A stretch of DNA of 8,470 nt from Gemmatimonadota bacterium. Its GTDB lineage: Bacteria > Gemmatimonadota > Gemmatimonadetes > Gemmatimonadales > GWC2-71-9. A program made the translations under genes and the position numbers. Each line of letters starts with the position of its first letter. Position 1 is the first letter of the stretch. Positions 1 to 4,732 of the stretch are shown one piece after another. Location of the stretch: positions 1-8,470 of the forward strand of contig QHTX01000053.1 in assembly GCA_003220975.1 (NCBI GenBank). The letters are read 5' to 3'. Under the pieces are notes generated by a model, which did no database searches, had not been told where the DNA came from, and was given only the letters and a program-made list of their open reading frames with translations.

Positions 1-15
1 TGGTTCGGGAATCGC

Positions 16-36
16 GAAAGGGGAAGCCCGCTTCCC
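16..36 (-). terminator. Weak intrinsic terminator-like hairpin after gyrB
   Basis: Read on the minus strand, a GGGAAG/CTTCCC stem (31-36 pairing with 21-26, 4-nt loop at 27-30) starts 4 nt after the gyrB stop and is followed by CTTTCG. The position is right for the end of the gyrB transcript. The stem is short and the T-run is only three bases, so it may be inefficient or lead into a downstream gene beyond the window. Confidence 0.4.
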
Positions 37-40
37 GTTC

Positions 41-1993
41 CTAGACGTCGAGGTTCCGCACGAACTTCGCGTTGTCCTCGATGAACTTCCGCCGCGGCTC
101 CACCTCGTCCCCCATCAGCGTCTCGAACAGGTCGGACGCCTCCACCGCGTCTTCCATGGTCACCTTGAGCAGCGTGCGGCGCGCCGGATCCATCGTCGTG
201 TCGCGCAACTGGTCCGGGTTCATCTCCCCCAGGCCCTTGTAGCGCTGGATCATGGTGTTGCCGTGCGCCGCCTCGCCGTTCGACAGCCGCTTCACGTAGG
301 CGTCGCGCTCCTTCTCGTCGTAGGCGTAGTACTCTTCCTTCCCCTTCGCCACGCGGTACAGCGGGGGTTGCGCGATGTAGATGTACCCGGCGTCGATCAG
401 GTCCTTCATCTCCTTGTAGAAGAACGTGAGCAGCAGCGTGCGGATGTGCGCGCCGTCCACGTCGGCGTCCGTCATGATGATGATCTTGTGATAGCGCGCG
501 TCCTCGAGGTTGAAATCCTCGCGCACTCCCGTGCCGATCGCCGTGATGATCGTCCGGATCTCCTCGTTGGACAGCACCTTGTCGATGCGCGCCTTCTGGA
601 CGTTCAAGATCTTGCCGCGCAGCGGCAGGATCGCCTGGAAGCTGCGATCGCGTCCCTGCTTGGCGGAGCCGCCCGCCGAGTCGCCCTCGACCAGGTACAG
701 CTCGGTCAACTTCGGGTCGCTCACGGTGCAGTCGGCGAGCTTCCCCGGCAGCAGGCCGCCCTCGAGCCCGCTCTTCTTACGTACCAGCTCGCGCGCCTTG
801 CGGGCCGCCTCGCGGGCGCGCGCGGCGCTGAGCGCCTTCGCGATGATGATGCGCGCCACGCTCGGGTTCTTGTCGAAGAACGCGCCGAGCGCGTCGTTGA
901 CTACGCTCTTGACGATGCCCTCGACCTCGGAATTGCCCAGCTTGGTCTTGGTCTGGCCCTCGAACTGGGGGTTCTTCACCTTCACGTGCAGGATGCAGTT
1001 CAGCCCCTCGCGCACGTCGTCGCCCGAGAAGGTGAAGTCCTCCTTCTTGAGCGCCCCGTCCTTTTTCGCCCACTCGTTGATCGTGCGCGTGAGGGCCGAC
1101 TTGAAGCCGGTGAGGTGCGTCCCGCCTTCGTGCGTGTTGATGTTGTTGACGAACGTGAAGGTGTTCTCGCTGTACTGGTCGTCGTACTGGACGGCGCCCT
1201 CGATCTCGACGCCGTCGCGCGTGGCCTCGAAGGTGATGGGCTTGGGATGCAGCGTCTTGCGGCTGCCGATGAGCCACTTCACGAACTCGGCGAGCCCGCC
1301 CTTGTAGTAGAACGTCTCTTCCCGGCGCTGACCCTTGCGCTCGTCCTTGAGCGTGATGGTCAGCCCCTTGTTGAGGAAGGCCAGCTCCCGCAGCCGGTTC
1401 GCGATCGTGGCGTAGTCGAACCGCGTCTCGGTGAAGATCGTGGTGTCGGGCCTGAACCACACCGTGGTGCCCGTGCCCTTCGCCTTCCCCGTGACCTCGA
1501 GTTTCTTCGTCGTGTCGCCGCGCTCGAACGCCATGTGGTGACGCTCGCCGTCGCGGTCCACCCACACCTCGAGCTTCTCGGACAGGGCGTTCACCACCGA
1601 CACGCCGACGCCGTGCAGCCCGCCCGACACCTTGTAGGTGCTCTTGTCGAATTTGCCGCCGGCGTGCAGCACGGTGAGGGCCACCTCGACGCCGGGCTTC
1701 TTCTCGGTCTTGTGGATGTCGACCGGGATGCCGCGGCCGTTATCGACCACGGTGACGGAGTTGTCCTCGTGAATGGTGACGTCGATCCGCGTGCTGTAGC
1801 CCGCCAGCGCCTCGTCCACGGAATTATCCACGACTTCGTACACGAGGTGGTGGAGTCCGCGGCCCGACACCGACCCGATGTACATCGCCGGGCGGCGCCG
1901 CACCGCTTCCAGGCCCTTCAGGACCTGAATCGCATCGGCCTGATAGCCGCCCTTGCCTTTATCCTTCGCGGCTCGGGGTTTTGCTTTCGCCAT
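41..1993 (-). CDS. gyrB: DNA gyrase subunit B
   Basis: ATPase subunit of the GyrA2GyrB2 type IIA topoisomerase, which introduces negative supercoils in cytoplasmic DNA. The 650-residue protein is full length. The GHKL ATPase comes first: YEVVDNSVDEA with the expected catalytic Glu at 53 and Mg-binding Asn at 57, DNGRGIP at 84-90, and the GGLHGVG lid at 124-130. The transducer carries the QTKTKLGN loop (347-354) with the ATP-contacting Lys. The TOPRIM domain has EGDSAGG (436-442), PLRGKILNV (457-465) and the metal-binding DADVDG (509-514). RYKGLGEMNP (584-593) and the C-terminal MGDEVEPRR...NAKFVRNLDV are typical of GyrB rather than ParE. There is no large insertion in the TOPRIM domain. The ATG lies 6 nt after the dciA stop with only a poor Shine-Dalgarno (AGAG), so translation is probably coupled to dciA. 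gyrA is not in the window. Confidence 0.98.
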   Translation of the reverse strand: MAKAKPRAAKDKGKGGYQADAIQVLKGLEAVRRRPAMYIGSVSGRGLHHLVYEVVDNSVDEALAGYSTRIDVTIHEDNSVTVVDNGRGIPVDIHKTEKKPGVEVALTVLHAGGKFDKSTYKVSGGLHGVGVSVVNALSEKLEVWVDRDGERHHMAFERGDTTKKLEVTGKAKGTGTTVWFRPDTTIFTETRFDYATIANRLRELAFLNKGLTITLKDERKGQRREETFYYKGGLAEFVKWLIGSRKTLHPKPITFEATRDGVEIEGAVQYDDQYSENTFTFVNNINTHEGGTHLTGFKSALTRTINEWAKKDGALKKEDFTFSGDDVREGLNCILHVKVKNPQFEGQTKTKLGNSEVEGIVKSVVNDALGAFFDKNPSVARIIIAKALSAARAREAARKARELVRKKSGLEGGLLPGKLADCTVSDPKLTELYLVEGDSAGGSAKQGRDRSFQAILPLRGKILNVQKARIDKVLSNEEIRTIITAIGTGVREDFNLEDARYHKIIIMTDADVDGAHIRTLLLTFFYKEMKDLIDAGYIYIAQPPLYRVAKGKEEYYAYDEKERDAYVKRLSNGEAAHGNTMIQRYKGLGEMNPDQLRDTTMDPARRTLLKVTMEDAVEASDLFETLMGDEVEPRRKFIEDNAKFVRNLDV

Positions 1994-1999
1994 AGCGCT

Positions 2000-2317
2000 C
2001 TAGGTTAAGAGAAGCCAGCGTATCGTCTTGATCCGTCCGGCGCCGCGGCCGGCGTTGAGCGCGGCCATGATCTGCGGCGCCATGAGTTGCAGCTCGGTCA
2101 TCCACGCGCTGGTCGCGACGCGCACGAACAGCGTCCCGTCGGGGGTCACGCTCTCGGGAGCCGTCACCGCCGCGATCTGCGGGCCGACGAGCACCGGCCA
2201 ATCGGGAATGACCTGCGCCTGGGCGAGGCGCCGTCCCAGCCCGCTGCGGGCGAGATAGCTCCGCAGGGCTTCCCCGACGGCCTGCGGTTGTCCGCGGCCC
2301 GGCTTCCGCTCGGCCAT
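2000..2317 (-). CDS. dciA: DUF721 / DciA-family replicative helicase loader
   Basis: A 105-residue protein of the DUF721 (DciA) family, whose studied members load or operate the replicative helicase DnaB in bacteria lacking DnaC/DnaI. The hallmark region is present: IPDWPVLVGPQIAAVTAPES (about 37-56), followed by TLFVRVATSAWMTELQLM (about 62-79), matching the family pattern W-x(2-3)-VGP-x-IA...T-P, then L-V-x-V-x-S-x-AW-x-x-EL. The N-terminal 35 residues are basic and probably include a short helix. An in-frame TTG 87 nt further up would add residues with no family match. I chose the ATG at 2317 because AGGGGGG stands just before it and the N-terminus then fits the family. The neighbour is gyrB, 6 nt away, as in the recF-dciA-gyrB order near oriC of many bacteria, but recF is absent here. 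The function is assigned by family, not shown directly. Confidence 0.87.
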   Translation of the reverse strand: MAERKPGRGQPQAVGEALRSYLARSGLGRRLAQAQVIPDWPVLVGPQIAAVTAPESVTPDGTLFVRVATSAWMTELQLMAPQIMAALNAGRGAGRIKTIRWLLLT

Positions 2318-2320
2318 CCG

Positions 2321-2327
2321 CCCCCCT
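2321..2327 (-). promoter_or_regulatory. Ribosome binding site of dciA
   Basis: AGGGGGG on the minus strand lies 3 nt before the ATG at 2317. It decides the start of dciA against the longer reading that would begin at a TTG near 2404. The spacing is a little short for the last G of the run but normal if pairing uses the 5' part. Confidence 0.6.
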
Positions 2328-2331
2328 GATA

Positions 2332-2362
2332 CGAAAAGGCGCCACGGGGCGTCCCGTGGCGC
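2332..2362 (-). terminator. Perfect GC hairpin with T-run in the dciA leader (terminator or attenuator)
   Basis: On the minus strand a perfect 10-bp stem (GCGCCACGGG at 2339-2348 pairs with 2353-2362) closes a 4-nt loop and is followed by CTTTTCG. This has the form of an intrinsic terminator with a short T-run. It lies only about 15 nt before the dciA start and 5 nt before its ribosome binding site. It is therefore either the end of the upstream transcript or, if the promoter-like site at 2403-2431 is real, an attenuator in the dciA-gyrB leader. Confidence 0.5.
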
Positions 2363-2363
2363 G

Positions 2364-2380
2364 GCGCGGGAGCCCCGCGC
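2364..2380. repeat. Second GC-rich hairpin in the dciA leader
   Basis: GCGCGGG (2364-2370) pairs perfectly with CCCGCGC (2374-2380) across a 3-nt loop. It stands 1 nt from the larger hairpin at 2339-2362, so the two would stack or compete in a leader RNA. No T-run follows on either strand. Confidence 0.45.
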
Positions 2381-2400
2381 GAGCCTCTCAGACAACCCCC

Positions 2401-2428
2401 CCAAAATACCCTGAAGTTATTGTCAGGG
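2401..2428 (-). terminator. Terminator-like hairpin after the lipoprotein gene
   Basis: On the minus strand CCCTGA (2423-2428) pairs with TCAGGG (2409-2414) across an 8-nt AT-rich loop, followed by TATTTTGG. It lies 23 nt beyond the stop of the lipoprotein gene and is a reasonable end for the enoyl-CoA hydratase-lipoprotein transcript. The 6-bp stem is short, and the same bases overlap a promoter-like pair of hexamers, so one of the two readings may be accidental. Confidence 0.4.
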
Positions 2429-2431
2429 CAA
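2403..2431 (-). promoter_or_regulatory. Candidate sigma-70 type promoter for dciA-gyrB
   Basis: On the minus strand TTGCCC (2426-2431; 4 of 6 to TTGACA) and TATTTT (2403-2408; 4 of 6 to TATAAT) are separated by exactly 17 nt. The stretch is the most AT-rich of this neighbourhood. Transcription would start near 2396 and give a leader of roughly 80 nt that contains both GC hairpins. This rests on hexamer match and spacing only. Confidence 0.4.
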
Positions 2432-2444
2432 GACTTACTAAGTC
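2432..2444. repeat. 13-bp perfect dyad, possible operator
   Basis: GACTTA-C-TAAGTC is a perfect dyad around a single central base, placed immediately upstream of the -35-like hexamer of the candidate dciA promoter and 7 nt beyond the lipoprotein stop. The one-base centre makes it a poor hairpin but a suitable shape for a dimeric DNA-binding protein. No regulator is encoded nearby. Confidence 0.25.
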
Positions 2445-2451
2445 GTTGGGC

Positions 2452-2823
2452 TCACGGAGCAACGACCGTCACAAAGGTGTCCAGCCGGCTCCGGAAGCCG
2501 ACCACGTCACGGGCTTCGAGCACCACCGGAACCTGGGTACTGGGGGTGAGTCCTGAGCGGACGCCGAAGCGGAACGGACGCTCGAACACCGTCTCGAACA
2601 GCCCGTCGACGCCCACCCGCGTCGTGTCTACTTGGAGCCAGATGGAGTCCAGACCGTCCGGGTCCGCGGCGGACACACTTCCGGTCACGCTGTCGTGCGG
2701 TCCCGCGTGGATCGTGGTGGAGTCGATCACGATCGCGAGCACCGGCGGGGCGGGGCGCGGCCGCTCGGACAGACAACCGATCGCAAGTCCCAGGCCGCAA
2801 GCCGCCACGAGCAGCCGCGTCAC
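2452..2823 (-). CDS. Small predicted lipoprotein with an Ig-like domain
   Basis: A 123-residue protein of unknown function. The start is a GTG whose last two bases belong to the TGA of the enoyl-CoA hydratase (GTGA overlap), with GAGGG just upstream. The N-terminus, VTRLLVAACGLGLAIGC, is a short lipoprotein signal: one Arg, a hydrophobic stretch and a lipobox LAIGC with the lipidated Cys at 17. A Pro/Arg-rich linker follows, then about 95 residues rich in alternating beta-type residues: VLAIVIDSTTI, SVTGSVSAADPDGLDSIWLQVD and a C-terminal LDTFVTVVAP. The pattern suggests a single Ig-like or fibronectin-like beta sandwich on the cell surface or in the periplasm. The overlap implies co-translation with the hydratase, but I see no functional link between them. 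The assignment as exported lipoprotein is stronger than the fold. Confidence 0.72.
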   Translation of the reverse strand: MTRLLVAACGLGLAIGCLSERPRPAPPVLAIVIDSTTIHAGPHDSVTGSVSAADPDGLDSIWLQVDTTRVGVDGLFETVFERPFRFGVRSGLTPSTQVPVVLEARDVVGFRSRLDTFVTVVAP

Positions 2824-3602
2824 CGGCCCTCGAACTTGGGCGCGCGCTTCTCCAGAAACGCCGTCAACCCCTCCTTCATGTCTCGGGTCGCCGCCAGCAG
2901 CCCGAAGTGGTTCGCCTCGAGCAGCAGACCCTCGTCGAGCGTCATCTCGAGCCCGCGGTCCACGGCTTCCAGCGCGAGGCGCACGGCGAGCGGACCCATG
3001 CCGAGGATACCCCGGACCATCCTTTCCGCCTCCGCGAGCAGCTCGGGTGCGGGCACGACTTTGTTGACGAGCCCGATGCGGTGGGCCTCGCGCGCGTCGA
3101 TCGTCTCGCCGGTGAGGATGAGCTGTAGCGCGTTGCCTTTGCCGACGAGCCGCGGCAGCCGTTGCGTGCCGCCGTAGCCGGGGGCGATCCCCAGCTTCAC
3201 CTCGGGCTGGCCGAACTTGGCGGTTTCGCTCGCGAGGCGGAGATGGCATGCCAGCGCGAGCTCGCACCCGCCGCCCAGCGCGTAGCCGTTGATCGCGGCG
3301 ACCACCGGCTTGCCGCACGTCTCGAAGCGCCGCAGCATGGCCTGGCCGCGGAGCGCGCGTGCCTTGCCGTCGAACGGGCCCTGCTTCGCGAGGTCGGCGA
3401 TGTCCGCCCCTGCCACGAACGCCTTCTGGCCGGCGCCGGTGAGGATCGCTCCCCTGATGGCGGGCTCGCTCGCCACCCGTTCCGCGGCGTCGGCGAGCTC
3501 GTCGACGACCTGGTCGTTCAGGGCGTTCAGCTTGTCGGGGCGGTTGATCGTGATGAACGCGATGGCGTCCCGCACCTCGAAGAGGAGAGTTTCGTAGCTC
3601 AT
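2820..3602 (-). CDS. Enoyl-CoA hydratase/isomerase (crotonase family)
   Basis: A 260-residue crotonase-fold protein, the standard length for a soluble single-domain enoyl-CoA hydratase, which adds water across the 2,3 double bond of trans-2-enoyl-CoA in beta-oxidation or related acyl-CoA degradation. The CoA and oxyanion region AFVAGADI is at 61-68. NGYALGGGCELAL (105-117) supplies the oxyanion glycine and first catalytic Glu (114). FGQPEVKLGIAPGYGGTQRL (130-149) supplies the second catalytic Glu (134). Both acids correspond to Glu144 and Glu164 of rat crotonase, so hydratase activity is more likely than a pure isomerase or hydrolase. The C-terminus MKEGLTAFLEKRAPKFEGR is also typical. It is the first gene of a minus-strand unit with the lipoprotein. 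No other beta-oxidation gene is in the window, so the exact substrate is unknown. No Shine-Dalgarno is visible before the ATG. Confidence 0.93.
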   Translation of the reverse strand: MSYETLLFEVRDAIAFITINRPDKLNALNDQVVDELADAAERVASEPAIRGAILTGAGQKAFVAGADIADLAKQGPFDGKARALRGQAMLRRFETCGKPVVAAINGYALGGGCELALACHLRLASETAKFGQPEVKLGIAPGYGGTQRLPRLVGKGNALQLILTGETIDAREAHRIGLVNKVVPAPELLAEAERMVRGILGMGPLAVRLALEAVDRGLEMTLDEGLLLEANHFGLLAATRDMKEGLTAFLEKRAPKFEGR

Positions 3603-3608
3603 GGGACA

Positions 3609-3614
3609 ATGCTA
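3609..3614 (-). promoter_or_regulatory. -10-like box of a possibly leaderless hydratase transcript
   Basis: TAGCAT on the minus strand (4 of 6 to TATAAT, fits TANNNT) ends 6 nt before the hydratase ATG, which would place the transcription start on the ATG itself. The absence of a Shine-Dalgarno agrees with a leaderless message. No convincing -35 is found; it would lie within the palindrome stem. Confidence 0.4.
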
Positions 3615-3694
3615 ATTGCGGATTGTGGATTGCGGAATGCGGATTCGAGGGGGGGAGGTCGATTCCGCAATCCGCAATCCGCAATCCGCATTAG
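3612..3694. repeat. Long imperfect palindrome between divergent genes
   Basis: The left arm (3612-3648) and right arm (3659-3694) are reverse complements at 33 of 37 aligned positions: three mismatches, one of them a G-U pair in RNA, and one bulged base. The 10-nt tip is GGGGGGGAGG. The arms are built from GCGGATT/AATCCGC units and end in CTAAT/ATTAG. The element fills nearly all of the 102-nt gap between the hydratase and mtnA starts. Its make-up is unlike the GC-rich coding sequence on both sides, and its translation gives the low-complexity peptide type (RIADCG.., NPQSAIRN) that often appears as false N-termini in annotated proteins. It looks like a dispersed REP-like or MITE-like intergenic element; copy number cannot be judged from one window. 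Confidence 0.8.
3665..3692. repeat. Heptamer tandem repeat in the right palindrome arm
   Basis: CCGCAAT occurs three times in tandem (3665-3671, 3672-3678, 3679-3685), followed by the variant CCGCATT (3686-3692). The left arm holds the complementary units with a few substitutions, so the arm is a 7-bp periodic array as well as half of a palindrome. Confidence 0.75.
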
Positions 3695-3697
3695 TTT
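3692..3697 (+). promoter_or_regulatory. -10-like box of a possibly leaderless mtnA operon transcript
   Basis: TAGTTT (TANNNT form, only 3 of 6 to TATAAT) ends 7 nt before the mtnA ATG at 3705, and no Shine-Dalgarno precedes that ATG. It mirrors the box on the other side of the palindrome, whose terminal ATTAG contributes the first bases of the hexamer. No -35 is recognisable. Confidence 0.33.
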
Positions 3698-3704
3698 CTT
3701 GCCC

Positions 3705-4732
3705 ATGAGCGTCCAAGCCATCGCCTGGAGTCCCTCCGGCGCCGTGCGCATCATCGATCAACGCGCGCTCCCCGAGGCGCGGATCGAGCGGGACTTGGAG
3801 AGTGCGGAGGCCGTAGCGGACGCCATCCGCACGTTGCAGGTGCGGGGCGCCCCCTTGATCGGCATCGCGGCGGCGATGGGGCTCGTGGCCGCGACGCGCG
3901 GGCAGCGGGGGGCGTCGCGAGAGCAGTTCCTGGCGCGGCTCGCCCAGCTCGCGCCCTTGCTCGCGGCCACCCGCCCGACGGCGGTGAACCTGCGGTGGGC
4001 ACTCGATCGCATGGCGCGCGCAGCGGCCGCGACGCCGGGAGGGGGCGCTGCCCTGTGGGAGCGGCTCCAGGCCGAGGCGACGGCGATCTGGGAGGAGGAC
4101 CGGGCCATGTGCCGCCGCATCGGCGAGGCGGGCCTGCCGCTCGTGCCGGACGGAGCCACCGTGCTCACCCACTGCAACGCGGGCGCCCTCGCGACGGGCG
4201 GGATCGGCACGGCGCTCGCGCCCATCTATCTCGCCCATGATGCCGGCCGGCGGGTGCATGTGCTCGTGGACGAGACGCGGCCGGTGCTGCAGGGCGCGCG
4301 GCTCACCGCCTGGGAGCTGACGCACGCCGGCGTCCCGTGCACCGTCATTGCGGACAGCGCCGCGGGCGCGCTGATGCGCCAGGCGCAGGTGGACCTCGTG
4401 CTGGTGGGCGCGGACCGGATCGCGGCGAACGGCGACACGGCTCCGCCCTGGCCGTGCTCGCCCGGCACCACGGCGTGCCCTTCTACTGCGCCGCGCCGTC
4501 CTCGACCATCGATCCCGCGCTCGCGGACGGCGACGGGATTCCCATCGAGCAACGGGCCCCCGAGGAAGTGAAGACCGTGGCGGGCCGTCCGGTCGCCCCC
4601 GCCGCCGCCGCCGCGCTGAACCCCGCCTTCGACGTCACGCCGGCGCGGTACGTGACCGGGTATCTCACCGACCGCGGGCTCAGGAAGCCTCCCTTTGCCG
4701 ACGGAGGGGGCGGGGAGGGGGACCGAGCGTGA
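3705..4732 (+). pseudogene. mtnA: S-methyl-5-thioribose-1-phosphate isomerase, frameshifted by a short internal deletion
   Basis: MtnA converts 5-methylthioribose-1-phosphate to 5-methylthioribulose-1-phosphate in methionine salvage. The N-terminal 245 residues are typical: VRGAPLIGIAAAMG (46-59), RPTAVNLRWAL (90-100), THCNAGALATGG with the catalytic Cys at 157, TRPVLQGARLTAWEL (191-205) and VGADRIAANGDT with the proton-donor Asp at 237. After ACG at 4437-4439 the family motif ANKIGTY is missing and the frame changes. The rest of the protein (ALAVLARHHGVPFYCAAPSSTID, then a normal C-terminus) continues in another frame from about 4442 to the TGA at 4730-4732. Restoring 13, 16 or 19 nt would give 346-348 residues, the usual length. 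Read as written, translation runs in the wrong frame to a stop at 4569-4571. The lost segment includes the Asn-Lys pair that binds substrate phosphate in B. subtilis MtnA, so ribosomal frameshifting could not restore it. A sequence error is as likely as a real mutation. Confidence 0.88.
4714..4721 (+). promoter_or_regulatory. Ribosome binding site of glpK
   Basis: GGAGGGGG lies 7 nt before the GTG at 4729 and decides that start. It is part of a longer G-rich run (4704-4721) that also codes for the last residues of mtnA. Confidence 0.65.

Noticed and set aside
263..2008. Very long plus-strand open frame (581 codons) antisense to gyrB
   Set aside because: It is the mirror of a fully conserved gyrB. 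The translation is dominated by Arg, Val, Leu, Ala and His with no domain pattern, as expected of the complement of a GC-rich gene.
2317..2404. Longer dciA beginning with a TTG at 2404
   Set aside because: The extra 29 residues run through the two GC hairpins and do not resemble the family; a ribosome binding site directly precedes the ATG at 2317.
2452..3684. A single 410-codon minus-strand protein from the palindrome through the lipoprotein
   Set aside because: Only its last 123 residues make sense; the first part is the hydratase gene read out of frame plus palindrome-derived residues. The GTGA overlap explains the real start.
3612..3694. CRISPR array or bidirectional intrinsic terminator
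   Set aside because: The repeats are 7 bp with no spacers, so not CRISPR. The genes on both sides point away from it, so nothing would end there, and no T-run follows either arm immediately.
3162..4571. mtnA starting at 3162 with a 180-residue N-terminal extension
   Set aside because: The extension is antisense to the hydratase and then palindrome sequence; family alignment starts at the ATG at 3705.
4430..4571. Programmed ribosomal frameshifting in mtnA
   Set aside because: Conserved residues are missing at the break, not only displaced, and there is no slippery heptamer with a downstream stem. The same argument applies to glpK near 5730.
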